Positions 29,555 to 39,367 of a DNA stretch of 64,000 nt are shown one piece after another. How positions within the stretch are numbered: position 1 is the first letter of the stretch; each line of letters begins with the position of its first letter. The notes under the pieces are model-generated. The model saw nothing but the letters and a program-made list of their open reading frames with translations. It did no database searches and was not told the origin of the DNA. The translations under genes and the position numbers were made by a program. Source of the DNA: Xanthomonas massiliensis (GTDB lineage: Bacteria > Pseudomonadota > Gammaproteobacteria > Xanthomonadales > Xanthomonadaceae); NCBI RefSeq assembly GCF_900018785.1, contig NZ_FCOY01000007.1, positions 916,632 through 980,631 on the forward strand, given 5' to 3'.

Positions 29555-31321
29555 TCAGGGTGTGCCGGTCACCGTGCATTGCAGGCCAATGACCACCTGG
29601 CCACCCACCGGGAAGACAGGCACCACGGCGCCCGATCCCTGCAGCTGGGCGGCGGTCAGCGGCGAGGGGCAGCTCGCGCCGCCGGAACTGCTGCAGGTCG
29701 GCGTGGCGCCCGCGCAGTTCAGCCCGGTCACCGCCGGGTCGGTGATCGTGGCCCCGTCGGCCGCGGCCGGGCCGGCATTCGCCGCGGTCAGGGTGTAGGT
29801 CACCGTCTGGCCGACCGCCGCGCTCGTCGGGGTGACGGTCTTGGACAGCGAAAGGTCCGCCTGCGCGGTATTGGTGAACGTGCACACGATCGCGTTGCCG
29901 GCCGCCGTCGCCGCCGCATCCAGCGTCACCGTGCGGTTGACCAGGTCGGGGGTGGCCGTGCCGCCGGTGCCCATGCCCGTGCAGGTGGCCGCAGTCAGCT
30001 GGAAGCCGGCGGAAGGCGCGGCCTCGGTGATCGTGGTGGCCGCGGCGGCATCGGTCAGCGTGTAGGTGGTGCCGGTGGCCGGCGCGCCGGCGGTGGTGGT
30101 GGTGATGGCGTGGCTGCCGATACCGTTGCTGCCGCTGAAGTCGAACGTGCCGACACCGCCCAGGCTGACCTTCCTGACGGTCACGGTCGGGGGCGCGTTC
30201 GCGGCGGCATTGGTGATGGTGCAGGCGATCTTGTCGTTCGCGGCCGGGGTCACGCTCCAGCCCGGGGCCGTGGTCGAGCCCGTCGAGGTCGGCGTGAATG
30301 CCACCCCGTTGCGGGTACAGGCGATGGTGGCCGTATACGCACCGATGGTGGAAACGCTGCCGGAAGCCATCACGTCGCGCAGGTAGTACGTGGTGCCGGT
30401 CGCGGCCGGATAGGCGCCGGTGCTGGCCTGCTGGCCGGTACCGGAGCCGGCGGTGGTCGCCGAGCGCACCGTGCCGGCGGCCGTGGTGGTGCCGATCTCG
30501 ACCGTGAACTGGTCGCTGGAGTTCAACCGCGGCGAGCCGATCACCTTGTTCAGGGTGATGGAGGTGCCGTTGCCGTCCACCGAGCCGTTGCACCCGACCG
30601 AGCTGGTCACCAGCGCCGGATCGCGGAAGGCCGAGGACGGGATGATCTCGGTGGTGCCGGCCGGCGTCGTCCAGCGCAGGCGGTTATGGTTGATGCCATT
30701 CTGGTTGGTCCAATAGACCCGGATCAAGGCACAGCTATTGGCGTTGGCAGCGGAGAACGTGCCGATGGTCTCGTAGGTGTTCTCGTTGGCCGTCCAAGCC
30801 GCCAGGGCGCCCACCGGGATGCCGTAGACCGCGTTGCGGTAATCGGTATTGGAGTACTGGTCGGACAGCTCCACGACCAGGTTGTCGTCGTGCGCCGCCG
30901 ACAGCGTGTAGGAGCCGGCCTGCGGGAACTGGATCAGCGCGTAGGCGATGCGCCCCTGGGCCTGGTAGAGGCAGGCCTGGCTGGTTGCCCCACCGGAAGT
31001 AGTATCGTCACAGAGGGTATCGGCCGCCGCCTGGCGAAAGTCGATATCGGCACTGGTACCGGTGCGCACGGCGTTGGACGGGTCGGCGGTCAGGGCGCGA
31101 AACGGCGCCATCGCCCCGCCATTGGGGAAATTGACGAACCTGGGCTTGCCGGCCGGTCCGATGTAGTTGCTGTCGGAAGCAACACCGTAGGTCCCACGGT
31201 AATCCTCCCAACGCACCTGCGCCGCCGCCACGCCGGGCAGTAGCACGGAGGCCAGCGTCGCCAGCGCCAGGCCAAGACGGTACAGCCGGCACCGGCCGAC
31301 GGTGAGATATCGCATTGCCAT
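29555..31321 (-). CDS. Secreted surface protein with prealbumin-like and DUF11 domains
   Basis: 588 residues. I chose the ATG at 31321 because GGGGA lies 5 bases upstream; a GTG at 31333 directly follows the previous stop. A signal peptide runs to about residue 35 (ending GVAAAQ). The N-terminal ~190 residues, with paired Cys, resemble a PA14/sugar-binding-like beta domain (YTLSAAHDDNLVVELSDQYS). Three Thr/Ser-rich prealbumin-like repeats, each with a Cys near ACTI, TCTG or VCTF, follow, then a C-terminal DUF11 repeat (LSLSKTVTPTSAAVGQTVTY). Last gene of the three-gene surface operon, 12 bases after the barrel gene. No sorting signal is visible, so it may be secreted or bound to its partners. 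Confidence 0.75.
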   Translation of the reverse strand: MAMRYLTVGRCRLYRLGLALATLASVLLPGVAAAQVRWEDYRGTYGVASDSNYIGPAGKPRFVNFPNGGAMAPFRALTADPSNAVRTGTSADIDFRQAAADTLCDDTTSGGATSQACLYQAQGRIAYALIQFPQAGSYTLSAAHDDNLVVELSDQYSNTDYRNAVYGIPVGALAAWTANENTYETIGTFSAANANSCALIRVYWTNQNGINHNRLRWTTPAGTTEIIPSSAFRDPALVTSSVGCNGSVDGNGTSITLNKVIGSPRLNSSDQFTVEIGTTTAAGTVRSATTAGSGTGQQASTGAYPAATGTTYYLRDVMASGSVSTIGAYTATIACTRNGVAFTPTSTGSTTAPGWSVTPAANDKIACTITNAAANAPPTVTVRKVSLGGVGTFDFSGSNGIGSHAITTTTAGAPATGTTYTLTDAAAATTITEAAPSAGFQLTAATCTGMGTGGTATPDLVNRTVTLDAAATAAGNAIVCTFTNTAQADLSLSKTVTPTSAAVGQTVTYTLTAANAGPAAADGATITDPAVTGLNCAGATPTCSSSGGASCPSPLTAAQLQGSGAVVPVFPVGGQVVIGLQCTVTGTP

Positions 31322-31333
31322 GAAAGTCCCCAC

Positions 31334-34300
31334 TCAATAGCTGCCCACAAAGTTGATGAACCAACCCTTGTGGTCGTAGTCGAAATCGGTCAGGTCGTCG
31401 CTGAACTGGGTGAAGTTGTAGCCCGCACCCAGGCGCAGGTTGGAGGTGATGTCGCGGTCGACGCCCACCATCCAGCCCTGCTTGGTGCCGCCGTCCTTGA
31501 CATCCAGCCAGCGATACTCGGCCATGGCGTGCCAGTTGAACAGCACTTCGTAGCGTACCTGCGTGGCGGCGAAGTGGGTGGCCGAGTCGAACCACTGGCC
31601 CTCCCCGCGCCCGTAGCGCATCTCGCCGCGGCGCAGCGCCAGCTTGCCCGAGGTCTCCCAGCGGTCGTTGATCCGGTACACGCCCTCGAACGACAGCACC
31701 TGGGTCTTCTGGTCGTACTGCGCCCCGCCTTCCTGCCCGGTCGTCGCCAGGTCGTAGAGATAGGTGTAGCGGCCGAACAGGCCCCAGCGTGAGCTGTTCC
31801 ACGGACGGTAGGCGAAGCCGACGTTGCTCTCGATGAACTTGGCGCCGTCGGCGGCGTTGATCTCGTCGCGGGTGCGCGAGTAGTTGAAGCGACCGGCCAG
31901 GCGCCAGCTGTCGTTGACCTTGTAGCTGAGGCGGTTGGTCGACACCCACTGGGTACGGCGCTCGGCCCCGGTGTCCTTGCGCCACTCGATCTTGCTCTGC
32001 CAGTCGGCGATCGAGGAGGTGCGCCCGCCGCTGAGGCTGACCGCGCGCCGGTGCACCACGCCGCCGTCGGTGTCGGTGAGCTCGCCGTCGGACAGGGTGA
32101 AGCCGGTGTTCCAGCCCACGGCCGGATAGAAGTCCATGCCGAAGGTGTGGGCCAGGCCGGATTCCTGGTTCTCCTTCAGGAACTGGCTCTCGTTGTACAT
32201 GTTGACCTGGTCGGACAGGCGCCAGCGCTGGCCCATCGTCCAGCCGTTGTTGGCCGAGCTGTTGAACAGCGGGTCGTACCAGGTGGTGTCGGTGGAATAG
32301 GTGTAGCTGCCGTACAGGCTGTGCTGCGGCGTCAGCCGGTACTCGCTGCTGACCTGGGCGGCATGGCCGCGGTCGCCGTCGGAGACCTCCGCGCCCAGCG
32401 TGGACAGGTTGGCGAAGTTGTACTGCGCGCCCAGCGTGTACAGGTCGTTGTCGCGGTAGCGGCCGTGGTCGTCGTCGAGGGTCTTCTGGACCACGCCGTA
32501 GGCATCCAGGGAGGTGCCGATGCGGCGGGTGTAGCGCAGCGCGCCGAGCACGCCGGTGGCGTCGCCCGTGGTGCGTTCCTCCTCCACGCGACGCACTTCG
32601 GCGGCCAGGGTGTCGGCATCGGTCAGCCGCCACTCGCCGGTGACCTGGGCCTGGGTCAGGCGCTCGTCGCCGCGCTCGGCACGGCTGAAGCGCGCGTAGG
32701 TGGTGAAGGTCTCGCCGAAACGGCCGAGCATCTCCGCGCCGTACTCCTCCACGTCCTGGCCCATGTCGTCGCGCGAGACCGAGAAGCCGGCATCCACGTG
32801 GCGCCACCAGGCGGCCACGCTGAGGTCGTCGTCGGTCAGGCCCAGCTCCTTGAAGTTGGCCTTGGCCTCCACCGCGTTGGCATCGCCCTTGCGCGGGCCG
32901 TCGGCGTTCTGGCGCACGAAGCTCAGGCCGCCGTTGTCGGAGAAGAACACCGGCACCGCGGTGGCCTTGCTCTCGCTGTGCTCGACCTTCAGGTAGGTGC
33001 CCTTGCCGGCGCGCAAGGTCAGGTCGGCGGACTTGAGCGAGTAGTCCTCGCCTTCGCGGCCCTCGTCCACCCAGGTCACGCCGACGCCGACGTGGTCGCC
33101 GAGCCACTGCTTGGCGCGGATGCCGGCGGTCAGGTTGTTGTTGTCGAAGGTGGTCGGCACCCACTCGTAGTCCACGATCAGGCGCTGCTCGTAGCCGGAC
33201 AGCGGCGCGTCGCGGGTGATCGAGGGCAGGTTCTCGCGGGTGATCTGCGACAGCGGGCGGGTCAGCAGGATGCGGCCCTGGATGGCGTCGATCTCGTAGT
33301 CCACGCCACGCACCAGCGCCACCCGCGTCTGGGTGCGGCCGGTGGTGGTGTCGCGCACTTCCAGCACCACCTCGTCCGAGCCGGACAGGATCTCGGTGTG
33401 GCGCAGGTAGTACAGGCTGCCGCCGGTGCCGATGAACTCGCTGTGGCCCGGCGCGCTTTCGGCCTGAGAGCCGAACACGCGCAGCTGGCTGACCGGGTCG
33501 CCCCAGGCATTGGCCGCGCGCGAACGCCAGCTCAGCGCGCCGCCGTACAGCGAACGCACGTACTGGCCGTACTCGCTGTCGGTGATGCCGGTGCTGAAGT
33601 TGCCCCACAGCGCCTGGTTCTTGTCCCAGTCCACGCGCACGTAGAAGCGACCCTGGGTATCCACGTCGCGCGTGGTGGTCGAATCGTCGCCATAGGTGGG
33701 GTAGTACAGGTCCGGGTCGAGGGTGCGGAACACGTCGGTCGGGTCGGCCCGGCTGAAGCCGGAGAACAGCTCGTCCAGCGGCCGGTTCTGGGTGTCGGCC
33801 TGGGCGGTGATCAGGTACTTGCCCGACGCCTTGCCCTTGACGTAGAAGGCCAGCCGGCCATCGCTGAGGATGTCGTCGTCGCGCCCGGCGTAGGCCAGGT
33901 CCTGGCCCTTGCCGGTGGCCTTGTTCTGGTAGACGGTGACATCGGCCAGGCCGACGCCGAAGAAGTAGCGTCCGCTCACGTCGACCTCGAGCTGCTCGCG
34001 CACCACCGGGCCGGTACCGCCCTGCTGTGCCTCGATGTCGAACACGTGCCTGCCGATCGGCTCCATGTACTCGGCGACGAACTTGCGCTCCAGGTCCACC
34101 GGGTAGGACTCGCCGTTGATCCTGAGCCCGTAGCCGTCGGGGATGTTGCGGCCGGTGATGCGGATGCGCGAGCCGTAGACCGGGATGTTCTGCAGGCGCA
34201 GCCCGTTGCCCGAGAACGCGTCGGCGATCAGCGACTGGGTGGTGGCGTCCTCGCTGCTGAGCGCGGTGCCCAGGGACTTTTCCACGCTGTCGCGCAGCTG

Positions 34301-35017
34301 TTCGGTGCCGCGCTTGGCCTGCGCCGGGGTGACCAGCTGGACGCTGCGGCTGTAGGTCTCGTCGTAGTTGCCGCCGGCGTCGTAGGCGCGCAGCACGTAG
34401 ACCAGCTCGTCGCCGGTGCGCAGGCGCAGGTTGGACTGCAGCGCGCCGTCCCACTTGTAGTCGGTGACCGAGTCGGCCGGCAGCCGCATCGTGGCCACCG
34501 GCGAGACCAGGTCGGCATCGCTGGAGCGGTAGACCGACAGCTCGTAGTGGTCGATGAACGCCGCGTAGTTGCTGCGCACGTAGAACTGCAGCGGCTCGAC
34601 GATGCGGGTGCCGTCGAAGGCCACCATCGACGGACCGCTGATGGTCAGTTCCGGCGTGCCCAGGTCGGGGTCCTCGGTCGCCCAGATCACGCCGCCGCCG
34701 GGCAGCTGGATCTGGAACTTGCCGGTGGCCACCGCCTTGCCCGGTGCATCCAGGGCGACGCTGACGCGCCGGTCCGGCTGCAGCGCGGCCGAGCCGGAGG
34801 CGGCGGACGTGCCGTGGGTGACCGGCTCGTCGTAGCTGCGCGTGCGCAGCTGGAACAGCAGGCTGCCGTCGTCGGTACGGCAGGCATCGTCCTGGCACTT
34901 CACCTCGGCCGTGGCGGCATCGGCTGCGGCGGGCGCCGCGGGCGACTGCGCCTGGGCGGAGGCCACGACACCGTAGAGGACGCCGAGCAGGGCGCTATCG
35001 AGCAGTTTCTTCTTCAT
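31334..35017 (-). CDS. Large outer-membrane beta-barrel protein with Ig-like N-terminal domains
   Basis: 1,227 residues, ATG at 35017, with a signal peptide ending near VVASAQAQ. Residues about 55-360 look like two or three Ig-like beta domains (GGGVIWATEDPDLGTPEL; GYGLRINGESYPVDLERK). From about 380 onward, alternating amphipathic strands with many aromatic residues continue to a C-terminal FINFVGSY, a typical barrel end. There is no TonB box or plug that I recognise. It starts 12 bases after the DUF11/OmpA gene and ends 12 bases before the secreted DUF11 protein, so the three are probably made together. Role unknown: a surface assembly or secretion pore is possible. Confidence 0.75.
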   Translation of the reverse strand: MKKKLLDSALLGVLYGVVASAQAQSPAAPAAADAATAEVKCQDDACRTDDGSLLFQLRTRSYDEPVTHGTSAASGSAALQPDRRVSVALDAPGKAVATGKFQIQLPGGGVIWATEDPDLGTPELTISGPSMVAFDGTRIVEPLQFYVRSNYAAFIDHYELSVYRSSDADLVSPVATMRLPADSVTDYKWDGALQSNLRLRTGDELVYVLRAYDAGGNYDETYSRSVQLVTPAQAKRGTEQLRDSVEKSLGTALSSEDATTQSLIADAFSGNGLRLQNIPVYGSRIRITGRNIPDGYGLRINGESYPVDLERKFVAEYMEPIGRHVFDIEAQQGGTGPVVREQLEVDVSGRYFFGVGLADVTVYQNKATGKGQDLAYAGRDDDILSDGRLAFYVKGKASGKYLITAQADTQNRPLDELFSGFSRADPTDVFRTLDPDLYYPTYGDDSTTTRDVDTQGRFYVRVDWDKNQALWGNFSTGITDSEYGQYVRSLYGGALSWRSRAANAWGDPVSQLRVFGSQAESAPGHSEFIGTGGSLYYLRHTEILSGSDEVVLEVRDTTTGRTQTRVALVRGVDYEIDAIQGRILLTRPLSQITRENLPSITRDAPLSGYEQRLIVDYEWVPTTFDNNNLTAGIRAKQWLGDHVGVGVTWVDEGREGEDYSLKSADLTLRAGKGTYLKVEHSESKATAVPVFFSDNGGLSFVRQNADGPRKGDANAVEAKANFKELGLTDDDLSVAAWWRHVDAGFSVSRDDMGQDVEEYGAEMLGRFGETFTTYARFSRAERGDERLTQAQVTGEWRLTDADTLAAEVRRVEEERTTGDATGVLGALRYTRRIGTSLDAYGVVQKTLDDDHGRYRDNDLYTLGAQYNFANLSTLGAEVSDGDRGHAAQVSSEYRLTPQHSLYGSYTYSTDTTWYDPLFNSSANNGWTMGQRWRLSDQVNMYNESQFLKENQESGLAHTFGMDFYPAVGWNTGFTLSDGELTDTDGGVVHRRAVSLSGGRTSSIADWQSKIEWRKDTGAERRTQWVSTNRLSYKVNDSWRLAGRFNYSRTRDEINAADGAKFIESNVGFAYRPWNSSRWGLFGRYTYLYDLATTGQEGGAQYDQKTQVLSFEGVYRINDRWETSGKLALRRGEMRYGRGEGQWFDSATHFAATQVRYEVLFNWHAMAEYRWLDVKDGGTKQGWMVGVDRDITSNLRLGAGYNFTQFSDDLTDFDYDHKGWFINFVGSY

Positions 35018-35029
35018 CGGTCGGCCTCC

Positions 35030-38000
35030 TCACTTGTCCCCAAGGCCGACAGGAACCGTCGGATCACTACTGGATTGCACACGCACTTTCCCCCTGACTT
35101 CCGGGCTCAGCCGCCCGCGAAGCGCTTCGTAGACCGCATTGGCGCGCCGCAGCCCGAGACGGGCGTTGTAGTCGTGCGAGCCCCTGACATCGGTATGGCC
35201 GACGATGGACACCACCCCGCCGCCCATGGCTTCCAGGCGTCTGGCCACCTGGTCCAGCAGGCCGTCGAACTCGGGCCGGATGGCGGCCTTGTCGGTGTCG
35301 AACAGCACCGTCCCCAGCAGCAGGCCGCTGGCGTCCTCGCCGGCGACCAGCGAATGCGGGTCGCGCACGTCGGTGCGCAGCGTGACCGCCAGGCCGGCGG
35401 CCGCCTCCGGCGTGACCTTCTTCATCAGGACGTCGCGGACCGCGCCGGCGCGGGCGAGCGCCAGGGCCTGGCTGTCGCCGTCGGCGGCGATCACCACCTC
35501 GCCCCCGCGGTAGCGCTCGACCTGGTCGGCCATCGCCTGGATCGCCGGCAGGTAGGTCTCGCCGACCTCGGCGCTGCCCGGGGCGAAGATCACCTGGCCC
35601 AGCTCCAGTTCCACCTGCTGGCGGCCGCCCTCCAGGCGCACCACCGGCAGCCGCACGCCGAAGTCGAAGCGGACCGGCAGGCCGGGGGTGATCCGGCGCA
35701 CCAGCGGGTTGGGCGTGGTGAACGTCGCACCCTTGGGCAACGTGGCCGGATCCACCTTCAGGATGAAGTTGCGGCCATGGCCCCAGTCGCCGCCGGAAAT
35801 GTCGGCGACATGGAAGCGCCCGAACTGGTCGGTCTCCATCAGCAGGCCTTCGACCGAGGCCACGCGCACGCCCGGGATGCCGCGCTCGTCGATGCCGTCG
35901 TTGGTGACCACGTAGTCCACCACGTAGCCGGCTTCCGAGCGCGACACGCGCCGCTCCACCTTGGGATCGGCCGCGGTCAGGCCGCGCGCCGCATCGCCGC
36001 TGCGCTCCACCCGGGTGTTGCCCGCCGCATCCATGTGCACGGTCACGCCCTGGCGGCTGGTCAGCACGAAGTCGTCGGTGAACGCCAGCTCGCGCAGCGT
36101 CTGCCGGATCACCACCGCGTGGGCGGCGGCCGGGTCGGCCTCGGACTGGCGTCCGGCGACCGGGCCGATCTTGATCCCGTGCAGCATCGGCGAGCTGGCG
36201 TCGGCTTCCGGCTGCGGGCCGCGGCCGCGATCCACCGTGGTGGAATTGGCCACGTAGGCCTCCGGCGCGAAGCCGCCCTGCACCTGCACGCCGGTCATCT
36301 CGGCGCTGTCCTGCCAGCCGTCGCCGTCGCGATCGTCGAACACCGTGCCGAAGATCAGACTGTCGTCGAGCAGCGGGTCGCGGTCCAGGGTGACCTGGGC
36401 GGTGGCGACGTTGGAGACGGTATTGCCCGAGCTGTCGGTCGCCAGGGCCTGGTTGACGTGCACGCCCGCGCTCACGCCGGCACCCACGCGCAGCAGGTAC
36501 ACGATCGTCGCCGAACGCCCGACCGGGATGTCGATGCCGCCGATGCGCAGCGGGGTCTGGCTGGACGCCAGGGTGAAGGCACCGTCGCTGTCGGCCACCG
36601 ACATCGAGCCGGACACGTAGGTGAAGCCCTGCGCCGGCGTGTCGATCACCGTGGCGTCGACCACGTTGGTGTCGCCCACGTTCTCCACGGTCAGGGTGTA
36701 GCGCACCAGGTCGCCGATCTTGACCGTGCTGCTGCCGGCGGTCTTAGTGATGCGCAGGGCCGCGCTGTCGGCCACCGTGTGGTCGGTCGAGCAGGTCTGG
36801 CAGGTCGGGTCCGGCACGCCGGGCACCGTGCTGCCGGAATAGGCCGGCACCACCACGTTGTCGATGTGGCCCACGGCGTCGGCATTGACCGTGGCCTGGT
36901 AGGTGAAGGCATAGCGGCCCGGGGCACTGCCGGCAGGCAGCGTGCACACCAGGCCCGCGCCCGAGCTGGCACAGCCGGCGGGCAGCGCGGTCACGGTCAG
37001 GCCCGTGCTCGGCGTATCGGTCAGCACCACCGGGCTCAGCGTGGCCGCATTGCCCACGTCCACCGTCAGCGTGTAGTCGATCACATCGCCGACGTGGACC
37101 TCGGCACCGGTCCCCGGATTGGAGGCCTTGCCCACGCTCACCACCGGCTTGTTGACCGGGTGCTCGGTCGCGCACGTCGTGCAGGTCGGGTCCGTGCCCG
37201 GCACCGCGCCGCCCGTGGCCACCACCTGGTTCTTCACCGAGGTGGTCGCATCGGCCGTCACCGTCGCCGTGTAGCTCACCGTGTACTCGCCCACGGCCTT
37301 GCCCGCCGCCAGCGTGCAGCTCAGCGGGTTGGCCGCCGTGCAGGTGAAGTCCGGCGCCGTCACCGTGCCCAGGCTCAGGCCCGTGCCCAGCGTGTCCGTC
37401 ACCACCACCGCGCTCAGCGTCGGCGCATTGCTCACCTTCACCTTCAGCGTGTAGGTCAGCTGCTCGCCCACCGTCACCGCCGTGCCCGAGGCCGGGTTCG
37501 CGCTCTTGCTCACTTCCACCGTCGGCTTGGCCACCGGATGGCTGGTGTCGCAGCTGCCCGACGCATCGCAGGCCGGCAGCGGGTTCGACGGATCGGCCGG
37601 GTCGTTGCCGCCCGTGGCGGTCACCGCGTTGCCCACCGTCGCCCCGGCCGCCTCGGTCACCTTGGCGGTGTAGCTCAGCGTGTAGCTGCCCGCCGCGGTG
37701 CCTGCCGGCAGCGTGAACGTCAGCGGGTTGCCGCCGGTCGCCGCCGTGAACGCGCCGGCCGAGGTCACCGCCTCGAACTGCAGGCCCGCACCCAGCGTGT
37801 CGGTCAGCACCACCGGGCTCAGCGTGGCCGCGTTGGCCACCGTCACCTTCAGCGTGTAGGTGATCGCGTCACCCACGTGCACCGCCGTGCCCGTCGCCGG
37901 GTTGGCGCTCTTGCTGTAGGTCACCGCCGGCTTGTTGACCGGGTGCTCGGTCGAGCACATCGTGCAGGTCGGGTCCGTGCCCGGCACCGTACCGCCCGTG

Positions 38001-38899
38001 GCCACCACCTGGTTCTTCACCGAGGTCGTCGCATCGGCCGTCACCGTCGCCGTGTAGCTCACCGTGTACTCGCCCACGGCCTTGCCCGCCGCCAGCGTGC
38101 AGCTCAGCGGGTTGGCCGCCGTGCAGGTGAAGTCCGGCGCCGTCACCGTGCCCAGGCTCAGGCCCGTGCCCAGCGTGTCCGTCACCACCACCGCGCTCAG
38201 CGTCGGCGCATTGCTCACCTTCACCTTCAGCGTGTAGGTCAGCTGCTCGCCCACCGTCACCGCCGTGCCCGAGGCCGGGTTCGCGCTCTTGCTCACTTCC
38301 ACCGTCGGCTTGGCCACCGGATGGCTGGTGTCGCAGCTGCCCGACGCATCGCAGGCCGGCAGCGGGTTCGACGGATCGGCCGGGTCGTTGCCGCCCGTGG
38401 CGGTCACCGCGTTGCCCACCGTCGCCCCGGCCGCCTCGGTCACCTTGGCGGTGTAGCTCAGCGTGTAGCTGCCCGCCGCGGTACCCGCCGGCAGCGTGAA
38501 CGTCAGCGGGTTGCCGCCGGTCGCCGCCGTGAACGCGCCGGCCGAGGTCACCGCCTCGAACTGCAGGCCCGCACCCAGCGTGTCGGTCAGCACCACCGGG
38601 CTCAGCGTGGCCGCGTTGGCCACCGTCACCTTCAGCGTGTAGGTGATCGCGTCACCCACGTGCACCGCCGTGCCCGTCGCCGGGTTGGCGCTCTTGCTGT
38701 AGGTCACCGCCGGCCCGACCGTGACGCTGGCCTGGCCTTCGTTGTTGCCCATCTGGGGGTCGACCACCCCGCTTGGCGGGGCGACAGAGGCCCTGTTGAC
38801 GATCGTCGTGGCCGCCATCGCGGGCGTCGCGCAGGCGCCCGCAGCCACGAAAAGGCCCAAAGCCAAGGCCTTGAAGAAATTCCAATTGTCCCCGAACAC
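35030..38899 (-). CDS. DUF11-repeat stalk protein with C-terminal OmpA domains
   Basis: 1,289 residues from a GTG at 38899 (AGGGGAA 5 bases upstream). A signal peptide ends near residue 30. Five DUF11-type beta repeats (starting near residues 63, 196, 324, 457 and 585) are followed by a sixth, more divergent one, a linker domain, and two OmpA-like domains. The first OmpA-like domain is degenerate (VIFAPGSAEV), the last canonical (VLFDTDKAAIRPEFDGLLDQ, VGHTDVRGSHDYNARLGLRR), so it probably binds peptidoglycan. Repeat pairs 63-323 and 324-584 are nearly identical. CxxC motifs close several repeats. First gene of the surface operon. Confidence 0.82.
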   Translation of the reverse strand: MFGDNWNFFKALALGLFVAAGACATPAMAATTIVNRASVAPPSGVVDPQMGNNEGQASVTVGPAVTYSKSANPATGTAVHVGDAITYTLKVTVANAATLSPVVLTDTLGAGLQFEAVTSAGAFTAATGGNPLTFTLPAGTAAGSYTLSYTAKVTEAAGATVGNAVTATGGNDPADPSNPLPACDASGSCDTSHPVAKPTVEVSKSANPASGTAVTVGEQLTYTLKVKVSNAPTLSAVVVTDTLGTGLSLGTVTAPDFTCTAANPLSCTLAAGKAVGEYTVSYTATVTADATTSVKNQVVATGGTVPGTDPTCTMCSTEHPVNKPAVTYSKSANPATGTAVHVGDAITYTLKVTVANAATLSPVVLTDTLGAGLQFEAVTSAGAFTAATGGNPLTFTLPAGTAAGSYTLSYTAKVTEAAGATVGNAVTATGGNDPADPSNPLPACDASGSCDTSHPVAKPTVEVSKSANPASGTAVTVGEQLTYTLKVKVSNAPTLSAVVVTDTLGTGLSLGTVTAPDFTCTAANPLSCTLAAGKAVGEYTVSYTATVTADATTSVKNQVVATGGAVPGTDPTCTTCATEHPVNKPVVSVGKASNPGTGAEVHVGDVIDYTLTVDVGNAATLSPVVLTDTPSTGLTVTALPAGCASSGAGLVCTLPAGSAPGRYAFTYQATVNADAVGHIDNVVVPAYSGSTVPGVPDPTCQTCSTDHTVADSAALRITKTAGSSTVKIGDLVRYTLTVENVGDTNVVDATVIDTPAQGFTYVSGSMSVADSDGAFTLASSQTPLRIGGIDIPVGRSATIVYLLRVGAGVSAGVHVNQALATDSSGNTVSNVATAQVTLDRDPLLDDSLIFGTVFDDRDGDGWQDSAEMTGVQVQGGFAPEAYVANSTTVDRGRGPQPEADASSPMLHGIKIGPVAGRQSEADPAAAHAVVIRQTLRELAFTDDFVLTSRQGVTVHMDAAGNTRVERSGDAARGLTAADPKVERRVSRSEAGYVVDYVVTNDGIDERGIPGVRVASVEGLLMETDQFGRFHVADISGGDWGHGRNFILKVDPATLPKGATFTTPNPLVRRITPGLPVRFDFGVRLPVVRLEGGRQQVELELGQVIFAPGSAEVGETYLPAIQAMADQVERYRGGEVVIAADGDSQALALARAGAVRDVLMKKVTPEAAAGLAVTLRTDVRDPHSLVAGEDASGLLLGTVLFDTDKAAIRPEFDGLLDQVARRLEAMGGGVVSIVGHTDVRGSHDYNARLGLRRANAVYEALRGRLSPEVRGKVRVQSSSDPTVPVGLGDK
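37148..38713 (-). repeat. Near-identical 783-bp tandem duplication inside the DUF11/OmpA gene
   Basis: 37931-38713 and 37148-37930 encode the same 261-residue block, made of two DUF11 repeats. Differences are a few scattered bases, for example near 37705 against 38488, and a slightly diverged end (TVPG against AVPG). The reading frame is kept. The closeness of the copies, including at third codon positions, points to a recent duplication. Confidence 0.92.
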
Positions 38900-39367
38900 G
38901 GCGTTCCCCTGTCTTCGGCGGTCTGGCCGCCGTCCCCGTTGCGCCGCCCCGAATCCCCCTGGGGATCCCGTGGAACAGCTGCAACCGCAAGCGTGATCTC
39001 TTGCAATCCGTCACACACGAACTGCAATGCCCATTACAAATTGGGCGGGGATGTTAGACGTGGTTCACAAAAATTTCCACACTTGCCTGCGCCGGGGCCG
39101 TACCCGAGGCACGCAGCCGCACCCGCCATCGGCCCGAAAAGCCAATGCTGGCAAGGCTTTAGGGCGCTCCCAAGGCTCCCGTTCGCGCCCTGCCGGCGCG
39201 ATGGCAGCGACTGCCCGAAGCCACAAAATGTGCCCCGGGCACCACCGGGTGACACGCTTCGCCATACGTCGTGACACGCGCACGGCGGCCGCGCACCGGC
39301 ACCGCCGGCGCTCGCTGCATGGAGAAGGGGAAGAGGGGCCGGCCGCAGGTCGCGGGCCGGCCAGGGA
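38900..39367. other. Intergenic region upstream of the surface operon
   Basis: About 470 bases between ltaE and the DUF11/OmpA gene. It contains one of the few A/T-rich patches in the window (about 39000-39085), with the inverted repeat GCCCA-N8-TGGGC at 39029-39046 and TTGTGAACCA on the minus strand around 39060-39070. This is the likely promoter region of the surface operon. TGTGA resembles a half Clp/CRP site, but no full palindrome is present. No gene is supported. Confidence 0.5.

Noticed and set aside
38990-39080. Full Clp/CRP binding site before the DUF11 operon
   Set aside because: Only a TGTGA half-site is visible. The partner half is missing, so it does not meet the TGTGA-N6-TCACA pattern.
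32051-39274. A 2,407-codon open frame on the plus strand
   Set aside because: It lies antisense to three well-supported exported proteins. The translation is His/Arg/Gln/Val-rich without domains, and the open length comes from GC-rich codon bias of the real genes. The same applies to the long antisense frames opposite 585-3116, 26308-29271 and 50023-52734.
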